Assembly: GCA_965197495.1 (NCBI GenBank)
Contig: OZ240210.1
Span: 5,704,001-5,768,000, forward strand
Length of the DNA: 64,000 bases
Origin: SMYC01 sp965197495
Lineage (GTDB): Bacteria > Acidobacteriota > Vicinamibacteria > Marinacidobacterales > SMYC01
Reading direction: 5' to 3'
Positions within the stretch are counted from its first letter, which is position 1, and each line of letters opens with the position of its first letter. The position numbers and the translations under genes are program-made. Under the pieces are notes generated by a model, which was not told the origin of the DNA, made no database searches, and was given only the letters and a program-made list of their open reading frames with translations. Shown here in pieces: positions 1-8,603 of the stretch.

Positions 1-35
1 TCGTTTTTTCCGCAAAAAAAAATCGCTCGTTACCC

Positions 36-588
36 TTAGCGCCCCACTAAAACGAAGGCAGCCCAGTGGTAAGGGTGGCTATAGGGGCCACTGGCTCGCA
101 CCGCGGCGCGCTGGGCCTCAGTCAGTGCCTCGGCCTTGTCACCGTGGCCTAAGTGGCGATAGAAGCGGCGCATGAGACTGAGCGTGGACCAGTCGTCCAC
201 TTCCCACAAACTGGCCAGCAACGAGGTACTTCCGGCAAAGAGGAAAGCCCGGGTGAGCCCCACAATCGTCTCCCGCAGGTACCTCCGTGAAGTAGCCGCT
301 CCCGAGCGCCGTCTCGCAGGCGCTCAAGGTGACCAGATTTGCTTTCAGTCGAAGGCCTAGAATCTCGTGGACGGCCAGCCGTCCGTCCTCGTGCTCATCG
401 GGCTCCAGCTCCATTCCCGATAAGAGCGGATTCAGCTTGTTGAAGTACCCGTGGGTGGCGAGATGCAGAATCTCGTACTGGCCCGCAAGGCGCTTGAAGG
501 AGCTCTCGGTGGCGCCGCTGCCCACCAACGCCAGTCCCCTCCCTGCGAAAATCTCCGCGATGCTCCGTGCTTCTTCCTGTGCGTATTT
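36..588 (-). pseudogene. CHAT-domain protease, C-terminal part, frameshifted and truncated
   Basis: On the minus strand the stretch from about 588 to 270 encodes the core of a CHAT (caspase HetF associated with TPRs) peptidase domain: the catalytic-histidine motif HLATHGYF near 450 and the catalytic-cysteine motif SACETALG near 310. The end of the domain (GLTRAFLFAGS, then SLWEVDD and the terminal HPYHWAAFVLVG) is in another frame from 263 to 36. The two parts join around 266, where two bases seem to be missing after the GDD motif. The open frame continues upstream without an ATG to about 588 and stops resembling CHAT exactly where the plus-strand permease homology begins, so the TPR-bearing N-terminus is absent. 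A frameshift in the assembly is possible, but the missing N-terminus is a real breakpoint in this sequence. Confidence 0.75.
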
Positions 589-1823
589 CAGCCGGGATCT
601 TTACGAGTCTCGGGTTTCAGGTCGCCGATATCCCGTCGGGATTTCCGATTCTGATGCTGTGGGTGCTCGGCGGTGTCGCGGCTCTCTGCGGAGCGCTTAC
701 CTATGGGGAGCTCGGCACGGCACTTCCGCGTTCGGGCGGCGAGTATCATTTGCTGTCACGGATCATGCACCCCGTGCTCGGCTTTCTGTCGGGCTGGGTC
801 TCCGCGACTGTGGGCTTTGCCGCGCCTACCGCGCTCGCGGCCATCGCGTTCTCCACTTACCTCGCGACCGCGTTCCCCGCGGTTCCCGTCGCGCACACGG
901 CGGCGGCTCTCGTCCTGTTCTTCACAGTTCTGCATTGCAGCAGCGTGTGGTGGGGAACGCGTTTCACGAACGTTCTGACGATCCTCAAGGTGCTGCTCCT
1001 GCTCGTCTTGATTGGCTCCGCCTATCACGTGCGCGTTCCTCAAGACGTGACCCCGTTTCCGGTTCCGGGCGATTGGGATCTCATAATGACACCGGCTTTC
1101 GCAGTCTCGCTCGTCTACGTCGCCTTCGCTTACACCGGGTGGAATGCGGCTATCTACATCGTCGGTGAGATGGAGTCGCCACCGCGGGACCTGACTCGGG
1201 CTCTTGTTCTGGGCACGGCTACCGTGTTCGTTCTGTACACCTTTGTGAACTACGCGTTCATGTACACGGTGCCGTTTCCGGAGCTCGCCGGTCAGATCGA
1301 GGTCGGCTATCTCTCGGCGTCGAAGATCTTCGGCGAAGTGGGCGCGAATCTCATGGCGGTGACGATTGCGCTCATTCTTACGTCGACCGTCAGCGTGATG
1401 ATCTATGTCGGGCCGCGGATCGTGCAGGTAATGGGGGAGGACGTACCGCTTTTGCGCTTGCTTTCATACAAGAGCGCGGGCGGCATCCCGACCTACGCGG
1501 TGCTGGCGCAGTCCGCACTCACGCTCGGCTTCATCTACACGGCGACGTTCCAGCAGGTGTTTCTCTACGCGGGTTTCACTCTCAATTTGATCACGGCGCT
1601 GACCGTTGCGGGTATCTTCGTCTTGAGGCACCGCGAGCCGGAACTCGAACGGCCTTATCGTACTTGGGGTTATCCGTGGCCGCCGATCATCTTCCTCGTG
1701 CTCAGTGCGTGGAGCTTGAGCTTCATGCTCGTCACCCAACCGGCTGAATCGCTCGCGGGCCTAGCGACGCTGATGCTCGGGTTGGTGATTTACGCGGCCG
1801 AATATCTCACTCGTCGCGCTTAG
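567..1823 (+). CDS. APC-family amino acid permease, N-terminus truncated
   Basis: A 418-residue polytopic membrane protein of the amino acid-polyamine-organocation superfamily. Near the start it has the TM1 motif AGIFTSLGF, then GGVAALCGALTYGELG (TM2) and PRSGGEYHLLSRI, the usual order for the family, and the REPELERPYRTWGYPW loop before the last helices is also typical. Family members usually have about 15-25 residues before the AGIF motif. Here only MLLPVRIS precedes it, and those codons lie in sequence that reads as CHAT gene on the other strand. TM1 is therefore probably incomplete and the native start lost. It would import or exchange amino acids if still functional. It differs from the second APC protein at 46915-48333. 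Confidence 0.8.
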   Translation: MLLPVRISAGIFTSLGFQVADIPSGFPILMLWVLGGVAALCGALTYGELGTALPRSGGEYHLLSRIMHPVLGFLSGWVSATVGFAAPTALAAIAFSTYLATAFPAVPVAHTAAALVLFFTVLHCSSVWWGTRFTNVLTILKVLLLLVLIGSAYHVRVPQDVTPFPVPGDWDLIMTPAFAVSLVYVAFAYTGWNAAIYIVGEMESPPRDLTRALVLGTATVFVLYTFVNYAFMYTVPFPELAGQIEVGYLSASKIFGEVGANLMAVTIALILTSTVSVMIYVGPRIVQVMGEDVPLLRLLSYKSAGGIPTYAVLAQSALTLGFIYTATFQQVFLYAGFTLNLITALTVAGIFVLRHREPELERPYRTWGYPWPPIIFLVLSAWSLSFMLVTQPAESLAGLATLMLGLVIYAAEYLTRRA

Positions 1824-1958
1824 CAATTCCGGCGCCCTAGTGGTACAACCATCAGCGACCCGCTCGTCGTGGCGCGACAGAGCCGGGAAAGCTCTTCGAC
1901 GGTAGCATCGTCGCCACCATCGTCGGCGGTAAGGTTCTTTACGAAGCGGAGTGAAACT

Positions 1959-2336
1959 ATGTCGAAAACGAAACTTCTAATGGTCGTTCTGGCAACGGCC
2001 ATCGTCTCCTCGGGCGTGACTTTCGCAATTCAAGAGCAGCGCAGTCGTCGCGAACCGCAATTCGAGAACGAGCACGTCAAAGTCTGGAAGAGCATTATCC
2101 TTCCGAACCAGCCGCTCCGGCTGCACCGGCACGAGAACGGCCGCGCGCTCATCGCGCTGACCGACGGCAGCCTCAAAGTCATCAACGAAGAGAACGAGCA
2201 GGTCGACACCTATGAGTGGAAAGCGGGCAATGCCTATTGGCTCGACAAAGACCCGCCGGGCATACTCCACGGAGATTTGAACGAAGGACCGGGAACGATG
2301 GAAGTGATCGTCGTCGAGCTCAAGAGCGGGACTTGA
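1959..2336 (+). CDS. small exported cupin-like protein
   Basis: A 125-residue protein. The ATG at 1959 has a GGAG ribosome site eight bases upstream (1947-1950); an upstream in-frame start at 1869 would add a low-complexity Ser-rich stretch and is less likely. Residues 1-22 form a signal peptide or membrane anchor (MSKTKLLMVVLATAIVSSG). The rest resembles a single-domain cupin: LRLHRHENGRALIALTDGSLKV contains the metal-site-like H-x-H and a conserved glycine turn, followed by WKAGNAYWLDKDPPGILHG. Such proteins are usually of unknown function. It lies alone between the permease and the aminotransferase terminator region. Confidence 0.65.
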   Translation: MSKTKLLMVVLATAIVSSGVTFAIQEQRSRREPQFENEHVKVWKSIILPNQPLRLHRHENGRALIALTDGSLKVINEENEQVDTYEWKAGNAYWLDKDPPGILHGDLNEGPGTMEVIVVELKSGT

Positions 2337-2339
2337 TCA

Positions 2340-2434
2340 CACGTAATCTGCTGCAATAGCGTCTCGCGCTCGCTGTCGCTCAAGCTGTCGGGAAACTGGA
2401 ACTTACCAACGGGGTAGCGCAGATCATCACTCAC
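2340..2434 (-). pseudogene. N-terminal remnant of a DinB/YfiT-type bacillithiol transferase
   Basis: A GTG at 2434 is preceded by a good ribosome site (AAAGGAGA). The first about 30 codons (SDDLRYPVGKFQFPDSLSDS, then ERETLLQQI) resemble the start of YfiT/BstA-like DinB_2 metalloenzymes, which begin with an RYPIGKF motif and an EER helix. The resemblance stops at the 3' end of the cupin gene, so only a stub remains. Between this stub and the terminator, 2513-2580 on the minus strand encodes a short tail (DGEKQRIFSGTAMEILNNI, then stop) that looks like the C-terminus of an amidohydrolase. Both calls rest on short matches recalled from the families. Confidence 0.35.
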
Positions 2435-2592
2435 GTCGTGTTCTCCTTTGCCGGAATTATAGGAAAGGGTAAAAAGCCTGTCCAATTGCCTCAGGGCATT
2501 CCGTCAGACCCGTCAGATGTTGTTCAATATCTCCATGGCCGTGCCGCTGAAGATGCGTTGTTTCTCGCCGTCCGGGATCCGCTTCGCGAAAC

Positions 2593-2628
2593 AAAAAAAG
2601 CTGCCGCCCCTTTTGCGGGAGCGGCAGC
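2593..2628 (-). terminator. intrinsic terminator of the aminotransferase operon
   Basis: Read on the minus strand, the arm GCTGCCGCTCCC pairs with GGGGCGGCAGC (2628-2600) and is followed directly by seven T residues (2599-2593). It sits 26 bases after the stop codon of the aminotransferase gene at 2654 and so should end that operon. Confidence 0.85.
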
Positions 2629-2653
2629 CTTGTCCTTGACGTCCTTGAAGGGG

Positions 2654-3832
2654 CTACGCAGCCTGTGACTTGGCCGCGCTCAGAACCTTGTCGAAGACTT
2701 TGACGGCCTTTTGCATCTCGTCCATCGTGCCGATGGAGATACGGCAATGCGTCCAGAGTGGCGGGAACGGACGGCCGACGCGGACGCCTTCCTTGCGGCA
2801 CGCTCTCTGGAAGTCTTCGATGGGCATTTGGACGTCGACGAACATGAAGTTGGTCTGGGCGTCGGTGTCCTTGTACCCACGATCGTGGAACCACTTGCGC
2901 GTGAAGCTGCGCGCTTCGTTGTTCCGCTTTTGCTCGTTCGGGATGAAGCTCGGATCGCTCGCGTCCCGTTCCAACGCTGCGATGGCGGCGGCATAGCTCA
3001 AGCTCGACACGGAGTTGCCCATGTGGAACTTGGTGAGCTCTTTTACTGTGTCTTCGTGCGCGATGGCGTAGCCGATGCGAAGTCCAGCCATTCCATAAGC
3101 TTTCGAGAAGGTGCGTGAGACGATAAGACGCGGATTCGTGATCGCCTGCGGGATCATCGTCTCGTGGCCCGGCGTGGTGACGTAGTTGATATAGGCTTCG
3201 TCCAAGAGGATCCGGAGGTCTTTGTTCATCTTGAGAACGCGCGGGATGAACTCCTTGCTTTCGGCGGGATCGACGAGCGAGGCTACCGGGTTGTTCGGGT
3301 TGCAATAGAAGAGCATCCCGGCGCCTTTGCAAGCGTAGAACGTGTGGTCGAGATCCATCGAGAAGTTGCTCGTAAGCGGAACCGCTTTCGTCTTGTGGCC
3401 GACGAGAGACGCGTAGCCGAAGCACTCCTCATAAGTCGGGAGCGAGCCCACGAGAGCTCTCTGGTTCGATGTGTACGTGTGGGTCGCGCTGACGAGGATC
3501 TGAGTCGACCCCGCGCCTACGAGCACGTTCTCCGGCTTCACGTTCCACTTCGCGGCAAGCGCTTCGTTGAGCGGTGTCGTATAGGGGAACGGGTAGCGTC
3601 CCGGCTTTTCGCCGTGCCCGCCGAGCGCTCGGTCAATAGCGTCGAACACCGGTTTTCCGGGGCCCATCGGGTTCTCGTTATTGGCGAGGTTTATCACCTC
3701 GTTCACGGGGAGCCCGACTTCGGCGGCGAAGGCGATAGACTCCTGTTTGCGCGTGCTGATGAGCGAAGCCGCGTAGGCTCCCGCAGCACCGACGCCCAAG
3801 TTCTTCACGAAATCACGTCGCGATTGCGACAT
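2654..3832 (-). CDS. Tat-exported histidinol-phosphate aminotransferase-like protein (copy 2)
   Basis: A 392-residue fold-type I PLP aminotransferase of the HisC/Cobalamin-type class I/II group. The start at 3832 is fixed by a perfect AGGAGG five bases upstream; a longer frame to 3880 lacks this. Residues 1-30 form a twin-arginine signal (SQSRRDFVKNLG followed by a small-residue hydrophobic stretch), unusual for HisC, which is cytoplasmic. Core motifs are NENPMGPG, CNPNNP, LLDEAYINY and the PLP-lysine motif TFSKAYGMAGLR. It ends 26 bases before an intrinsic terminator. It is the second gene of a two-gene operon with a paralog (3893-5107), 60 bases apart. The substrate cannot be told; export suggests it is not histidine biosynthesis. 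Confidence 0.85.
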   Translation of the reverse strand: MSQSRRDFVKNLGVGAAGAYAASLISTRKQESIAFAAEVGLPVNEVINLANNENPMGPGKPVFDAIDRALGGHGEKPGRYPFPYTTPLNEALAAKWNVKPENVLVGAGSTQILVSATHTYTSNQRALVGSLPTYEECFGYASLVGHKTKAVPLTSNFSMDLDHTFYACKGAGMLFYCNPNNPVASLVDPAESKEFIPRVLKMNKDLRILLDEAYINYVTTPGHETMIPQAITNPRLIVSRTFSKAYGMAGLRIGYAIAHEDTVKELTKFHMGNSVSSLSYAAAIAALERDASDPSFIPNEQKRNNEARSFTRKWFHDRGYKDTDAQTNFMFVDVQMPIEDFQRACRKEGVRVGRPFPPLWTHCRISIGTMDEMQKAVKVFDKVLSAAKSQAA

Positions 3833-3892
3833 AGCAACCTCCTCAGTTTCTCTAAACTTGTTCACAGATACTTTGCTCATTTGGGCGTCCGT

Positions 3893-5107
3893 TTAGTTGC
3901 TGCCGACTCCAGCGGCTTCAGCGGCTTCAGCATCAGTAGCTGAAATACCAAGCACCTCGGCGAACACTTCCGTGGCGCGCTTCATCTCGTCCATGGTGCC
4001 GATCGAGATGCGGGCATGCGTCTTCTCGTAAGGCGGGAAGTCGCGACCCACTGCAACCTTGTGCTTCGCACAAGCTTCGCGGAAGTCTTTCGCCGGCATG
4101 TTCGTCTTGGCAAAGATGAAGTTAGTCTGGCTGTCCGAGACCCAATAGCCATGGCTACCGAAGAAGTCGATCGTGTACTTGCGAACTTCGGTGTTGCGCT
4201 TCACTTCGTTCTTCAAATGCTCAGGGTCGTCGAGCGCCCCCATGATGGCGGCGAGCCCGAGGATGTTGGTCCCCATGGTGAGCTTGTAAGCGCGAATCTT
4301 GGCAGCGGTCCCTTTCGTCGCGAGCGTCCAGCCTTGACGGAGCCCAGCCATCCCGAAAGCTTTCGAGAAGGTGCGCGCAACGAGGACGTTGCGATGCGTC
4401 AATGCGAGCTCTGCCGCGGTGGAATAAGACGGCTTCGTCACATATTCATGATAGGCCTCGTCCACGAGGATATAGGTGAACGGGGACGCCTTCGTGACGT
4501 AACGCACGAAGTCGTTGACATCGCTTCGGCTGTGTGCCGTGCCCGTCGGATTGTTCGGGTTGCACAAGAAGACGAGGCCGGCGCCAATAGCCGCACCAGC
4601 CATCTTGTCGAGGTCGAGCGCGAGGTCGGCCGCATTCGGGACCGTCTTGACGGGCACATCGAAATACGCCGCCGTTCTCGTGGGGCTTTCGTACGAGCAC
4701 TCGGCGGTCACGAGAGGACGGCTCGGGCTCGTGAAAGCGCGCACGCAGTTGCGAAGAATCTCGCCGGAGCCAGGAGCGATCACGACGTTGTCGGCCCTCG
4801 CATCGTCGAACTGCTCGGCGATGCGCGCCCGCACGGCGTCATCCGTGATCCGGCTGTTCATCGGATAACGGTTGGACTGGTCCGCATTGTCGCGAATCGC
4901 CTGAATCGCGGATGGTCCAGGTCCGAGCGGATTCTCGTTGCTGCTGATGCGAACTTCATCCACGTCGGCCGGTGGAATGATGCCCGCCTCGACAGAACCG
5001 AATTCGCCTTCCAGAGCCTCCCGACCGCGAGCAGTGATCATCGCATGGGACGGGGCGCCGGCTCCTGGTCCTACTGTGCGAAAAAACGCACGGCGCGTAA
5101 GCGTCAT
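3893..5107 (-). CDS. Tat-exported histidinol-phosphate aminotransferase-like protein (copy 1)
   Basis: A 404-residue paralog of the downstream gene. The ATG at 5107 has AAGGAGG seven bases upstream. The N-terminus TLTRRAFFRTVG is a twin-arginine signal. Motifs include SSNENPLGPGPSA, CNPNNPTGT, YILVDEAYHEY and TFSKAFGMAGLRQGW, in which the lysine binds PLP. The C-terminal motif HARISIGTMDEM is shared with the second copy. The C-terminus has an Ala/Glu-rich tail (residues 388-404) the paralog lacks. Being first in the operon, it is probably expressed from a promoter in 5108-5200. Function is a PLP-dependent transamination of unknown substrate, probably in the periplasm. Confidence 0.85.
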   Translation of the reverse strand: MTLTRRAFFRTVGPGAGAPSHAMITARGREALEGEFGSVEAGIIPPADVDEVRISSNENPLGPGPSAIQAIRDNADQSNRYPMNSRITDDAVRARIAEQFDDARADNVVIAPGSGEILRNCVRAFTSPSRPLVTAECSYESPTRTAAYFDVPVKTVPNAADLALDLDKMAGAAIGAGLVFLCNPNNPTGTAHSRSDVNDFVRYVTKASPFTYILVDEAYHEYVTKPSYSTAAELALTHRNVLVARTFSKAFGMAGLRQGWTLATKGTAAKIRAYKLTMGTNILGLAAIMGALDDPEHLKNEVKRNTEVRKYTIDFFGSHGYWVSDSQTNFIFAKTNMPAKDFREACAKHKVAVGRDFPPYEKTHARISIGTMDEMKRATEVFAEVLGISATDAEAAEAAGVGSN

Positions 5108-5363
5108 GTGATCCTCCTTAAATAGATCCTGTGTCGTTGGTGCCTTTGAGTGGGCGGGGCCGATGACGAGACCCCGGAAGAGTTGGTTGGTCCAGAGTCA
5201 TCCGGGCCAACGAATATGAAACAGAAACGGCCGTGCGGATGCATCCAATCCTTTTACCTTCAGAGCTACATTAACTTACACTCGATAGTGGGGCAAAGCA
5301 AGGGAAACCCTGCTAGCAAGCAATGGCATCGGTGGACCTGCCGGGACGACGTCGGTCACGGGC

Positions 5364-5840
5364 TCAATCGTTCTCGCGGGTGATTTTGCCGAACTGATGT
5401 CCGCCCGTGCGCGGGTTGGACCAGAGTCCGGCATAACGATCGTGGAAGAACACGACGCGAGCGGAATAGGTGCCGAGTCCCGGTATTGACTCGTCCGTAA
5501 GGCTCACAACGGGCGTGTCTCCCGCCCATAGAAGCTTGACAGGGACGGGCAAGCTCACGTCGGTCTCGCCAAACTGGAGCCGCGCGTGGAAGAGCCAGAT
5601 GTCGCCGCCGACTTTCTCGACGCGCTCCACCGTGTAACGCTCGGTCGAGGCTTCGCGCTCGGAGCCGTCGACGGTGAATGAGCCTTCCAGAACGACCCCG
5701 CGCATCGAGCGGGCGAACGCGTGCTCGAACGCCTCTTGCTCCTCCGGAGCGATCGCGGCGCTACCGCGCGCATAGCCGAAAAAGTAGCAGGCACTGCTGA
5801 CGAGAAGCAGCACGAACGAGCCCAAGAGCCAACGCTTCAT
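5364..5840 (-). CDS. small exported or membrane-anchored protein of unknown function
   Basis: A 158-residue protein with GGAGG six bases before the ATG at 5840. Residues 1-25 (MKRWLLGSFVLLLVSSACYF) form a signal anchor; the cysteine after a Leu/Ser-Ser-Ala stretch resembles a lipobox (VSSAC), so it may be a lipoprotein. The mature part is a beta-rich, acidic region with no motif I recognise (RYTVERVEKVGGDIWLFHAR is a representative segment). It stands alone between the aminotransferase promoter region and ytxJ. The 256 bases between 5107 and 5364 contain no gene or RNA that I can support. Confidence 0.6.
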   Translation of the reverse strand: MKRWLLGSFVLLLVSSACYFFGYARGSAAIAPEEQEAFEHAFARSMRGVVLEGSFTVDGSEREASTERYTVERVEKVGGDIWLFHARLQFGETDVSLPVPVKLLWAGDTPVVSLTDESIPGLGTYSARVVFFHDRYAGLWSNPRTGGHQFGKITREND

Positions 5841-5914
5841 GTCGTCCTCCGCGCCATTGTAAAGACTGGCGGGAGCGCTTTGTCAAGAGCAAAGGCTTGC
5901 GCCAAGATAGAAAC

Positions 5915-6238
5915 GTGCTGGAATCACTTTACGAGAACGAAGCGTTTGACCGCTTGCTCGACGAGCCGCTCGCGATCGTGTTCAAACACAGCTCTACGTG
6001 CGGGATCAGCGCCCGCGCTCACGGCGAAGTCGAGAAGTTCCTTTCGGAGCACCCGGAGCGGCGCATCCATAAAGTCGAGGTTCTTGGCGCTCGGGCGGTC
6101 TCCGACTACATCGAGGAAAAGACCGGAATCCGACACGAGTCGCCGCAACTGCTCGTGCTCCGGGATGGCGAGGTCGTCTGGCATGGCTCCCATTCCCGCG
6201 TCACCGCAGAAGCGATCGAAGCCGTCGATTTCGACTAA
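5915..6238 (+). CDS. ytxJ: YtxJ-type bacillithiol-system thioredoxin-like protein
   Basis: About 107 residues (113 if the TTG at 5897 is used instead of the GTG at 5915; neither has a strong ribosome site). The motif VFKHSSTCGISARA contains the single active-site cysteine of the YtxJ/BrxC-type monothiol proteins, and the C-terminal ESPQLLVLRDGEVVWHGSHS is the conserved cis-proline segment and following strand. The family is thought to act as a bacilliredoxin that removes bacillithiol from proteins in the cytoplasm. It ends 11 bases before the fur-family gene and is probably cotranscribed with it. Together with the YfiT-like stub at 2340-2434 it hints at bacillithiol use. Confidence 0.8.
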   Translation: MLESLYENEAFDRLLDEPLAIVFKHSSTCGISARAHGEVEKFLSEHPERRIHKVEVLGARAVSDYIEEKTGIRHESPQLLVLRDGEVVWHGSHSRVTAEAIEAVDFD

Positions 6239-6249
6239 GATAGGTGTCC

Positions 6250-6723
6250 ATGGCTGAACCGCGCGAGGAGTACCAAGTCCTCGACGACTATCTCACGAAG
6301 CACGGTCTGAAACACTCGAAGCAGCGGGCAATCGTGCTGCGGCATTTTCTCGATACGAGCGGTCACATGACGGTGGATGATCTGTACCGCGTCATTCGCC
6401 GAAAGCATCCCCGTATCGGACGGACGACGATTTACCGCGCGTTGAAAGTCTTCGTGGACGCGCAGCTCGCCGACGCGATCGAGCTCAGGGACGGCCTCAC
6501 CCGCTTCGAGCACAAATTTCTTCATGCCCATCACGATCACATGATCTGTACGGAATGCGGCACTATTCTCGAGTTCTTGAGCCCGGATATCGAGAGGCTC
6601 CAAGACGAGATTGCCGACGCTTATGGATTCACGATCGAGTCGCACCGACATCAGATTTTCGGCCGCTGCCAAAAGTGTACGCGCTCGCGAACGAAGTCGA
6701 GAAAGAAAGCGGCACGACGCTAG
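6250..6723 (+). CDS. Fur-family metal- or peroxide-responsive transcriptional repressor
   Basis: 157 residues from the ATG at 6250 (a GTG at 6244 is possible). The N-terminal winged helix contains KHSKQRAIVLRHFLDTSGHMTVDDLYRVI and the recognition-helix region GRTTIYRALK. The C-terminal dimerisation domain has the metal-binding HAHHDHMICTECG and a second pair CQKC, i.e. two CxxC motifs as in Fur and PerR for structural zinc. The sequence ends in a basic tail (TKSRKKAARR). It binds operator DNA as a dimer when loaded with metal. Fur, PerR and Zur cannot be told apart from the residues visible. Coupling to ytxJ, a thiol-redox gene, would suit a PerR-like role. Confidence 0.9.
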   Translation: MAEPREEYQVLDDYLTKHGLKHSKQRAIVLRHFLDTSGHMTVDDLYRVIRRKHPRIGRTTIYRALKVFVDAQLADAIELRDGLTRFEHKFLHAHHDHMICTECGTILEFLSPDIERLQDEIADAYGFTIESHRHQIFGRCQKCTRSRTKSRKKAARR

Positions 6724-6817
6724 ATCAGCATTCAGGATCGTGGCAACTGAGCGCCCTCCGGAGGTTTTTTCTTCGCTTCAGGTTAAACTCTTGGGGGCCC
6801 CTCCCGGTCTTAACTGC

Positions 6818-8473
6818 ATGACTGCGAAACGGATGCTCTTCGTTGCACTACTCCTCGCAGCTTGTTTGCTGGCGTCGGGGCTCGGGGTCGCGGGGCCGTC
6901 GGGCGATGAAGTCACGAGGGCGAGGCTCCTGCTGTCGCGCGCCACTTACGGAGCGCGACCCGGCGATTTGGATGCGGTTCTTGCCAAAGGCACGAAGGCT
7001 TGGCTGGAAGAGCAGCTCGAGCCCGAGCGTATCGACGATAGCGCGGTTCTGACAAGCCTCAGGAAACTCGAGAACCTGCAGCTATCCACGGCGGAGCTGA
7101 TGCGGAAATACCCGCAGCCGAGCCGGGCGGAGCGCGAAGCGATGCTCAAAGCGCGATCCTCGGACGAGAGGAAGGCGCCGCCGCGCGACCGCCGCGGGCT
7201 CGTTCTGCGGGAGCTCTGGCAAGCGAAGCTCTACCGGGCGGTCCATTCCGAAAGACAGCTCCAGGAAGTCATGACCGACTTCTGGTTCAACCACTTCAAT
7301 GTCTATGCGCGAAAGAACCGGAACACGCTTCTGGCGGTGCCGTCCTACGAACGCGACGTGATACGGCCTTACGCGTTGGGCCGCTTCGAGGATTTGCTCG
7401 CGGCAACGGCCGAGCATCCGGCGATGCTTTTCTATCTCGACAACTGGGTGAATACGAAAGAGGGTTTCGACCCGCGGGAGGCGCTGCGCGCCCAGCTCGG
7501 ACGTCGCGGTGGCCGGGGGCGTCGCGGGATGCGTGACGTGGACGAGAAAGCTTCACGGCGTAGCGGCATCAACGAGAACTACGCGCGAGAGCTCATGGAG
7601 CTCCACACGTTGGGGGTGGATGGCGGCTACGAACAGAAAGATGTCATCGAAGTGGCTCGCGCGCTCACCGGCTGGTCCGTCGTCGGCCCGCAAGCCATGC
7701 GCATCAAGGAAAGAATCGAAGAGCGAATGGGTCGAGGAAGGATGCCAGAGGTGCTCCGCTCGCTCCCGGATGAAGGAAGCTTCTTCTTCAACGAGCTCGC
7801 CCACGATGATGGCGTCAAGACCATTCTCGGCGAGCGCATCGAAGATGGTGGGGAAGGTGGGGGACGTGGGCCTAGTGGGATCCATGCAGGCTATGCCGTC
7901 ATTACGCTTCTCGCCCGCCATCCGTCGACGGCGCGTTTTGTCTCGACCAAGCTCGCTCAGAAGTTCGTTTCGGATACCCCGTCCGACGCTCTCGTCGACG
8001 AGATGTCCGCGACGTTTCTCCGCACGCGAGGTGACATCCGCCAAGTTCTCCGCACGATGTTCTACTCGCCGCGCTTCGTCGAAGAAGGGATGGCGGGCGA
8101 AAAGGTCAAAACGCCGCTCGAGCTCGTCGCGAGCGCATTGCGGGCGACAGGGGCTGAAGTGCGAGGCCCGGCTCTGGCACGCACGGTGGCGGAGCTCGGG
8201 ATGCCTCTTTACCTTTGTCAGCCTCCCACGGGCTACGACGAGCAAGCGGCGTCGTGGCTCGGAGCCGGGAGCGTCCTCACTCGCATCCGTTTCGCGACCG
8301 AGCTCGCCAACGGCCGTTTGCCCGGCGCGACCCCTACGGAGCAGCCGAGGGATTTCGAAGCTTGGGCGCGCAAAATCCTGCTCCGGCCAGAGGCGCTGCC
8401 TGTTGACGAGACTCTTTCCGCCGTCGAGCAGATGGCCCTTTTTCTTTCGAGCCCAGCCTTTCAGCGCCAGTAG
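6818..8473 (+). CDS. exported DUF1800 protein
   Basis: 551 residues from the ATG at 6818. Residues 1-28 form a Sec signal (MTAKRMLFVALLLAACLLAS). DUF1800 features are ARLLLSRATYGARPGDLDAV at the start of the mature protein, TDFWFNHFNVY in the middle, then GINENYARELMELHTLGVDGGYEQKDVIEVARALTGW, and KLAQKFVSD plus TPLELV toward the end. An Arg/Gly-rich loop (GRRGGRGRRG, around residue 230) is an insertion. The family is of unknown function and is nearly always next to a DUF1501 gene, as here (130 bases downstream). It is probably envelope-located. The frame open further upstream to 6611 overlaps the fur-family gene and is not used. Confidence 0.88.
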   Translation: MTAKRMLFVALLLAACLLASGLGVAGPSGDEVTRARLLLSRATYGARPGDLDAVLAKGTKAWLEEQLEPERIDDSAVLTSLRKLENLQLSTAELMRKYPQPSRAEREAMLKARSSDERKAPPRDRRGLVLRELWQAKLYRAVHSERQLQEVMTDFWFNHFNVYARKNRNTLLAVPSYERDVIRPYALGRFEDLLAATAEHPAMLFYLDNWVNTKEGFDPREALRAQLGRRGGRGRRGMRDVDEKASRRSGINENYARELMELHTLGVDGGYEQKDVIEVARALTGWSVVGPQAMRIKERIEERMGRGRMPEVLRSLPDEGSFFFNELAHDDGVKTILGERIEDGGEGGGRGPSGIHAGYAVITLLARHPSTARFVSTKLAQKFVSDTPSDALVDEMSATFLRTRGDIRQVLRTMFYSPRFVEEGMAGEKVKTPLELVASALRATGAEVRGPALARTVAELGMPLYLCQPPTGYDEQAASWLGAGSVLTRIRFATELANGRLPGATPTEQPRDFEAWARKILLRPEALPVDETLSAVEQMALFLSSPAFQRQ

Positions 8474-8603
8474 CAGGTTGATGGAAAAGCTATGTACACC
8501 CTGCGCTCGGTCCCCTCGGAGCGAGCCCGGCGCGAATGCGCCGATGGCACGCCGAGCGAGGGAGCGAAGAGCGACCGAGCACTACACATAAGGAGATCGA
8601 GTG

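Noticed and set aside
3164..3943. Long plus-strand frames across the aminotransferase genes
   Set aside because: They are antisense shadows of PLP enzymes with clear motifs and good ribosome sites on the minus strand; their own products are Arg-rich and match nothing.
5150..5363. Possible riboswitch (GGGCAAAGCAAGGGAAACC) before the aminotransferases or lipoprotein
   Set aside because: The short resemblance to c-di-GMP-I motifs does not extend to the needed helices and conserved core, so it was not called.
7509..8591. 360-residue frame in the DUF1800 gene
   Set aside because: Same strand, shifted frame, Ser/Arg-rich composition; the DUF1800 frame has the real motifs.
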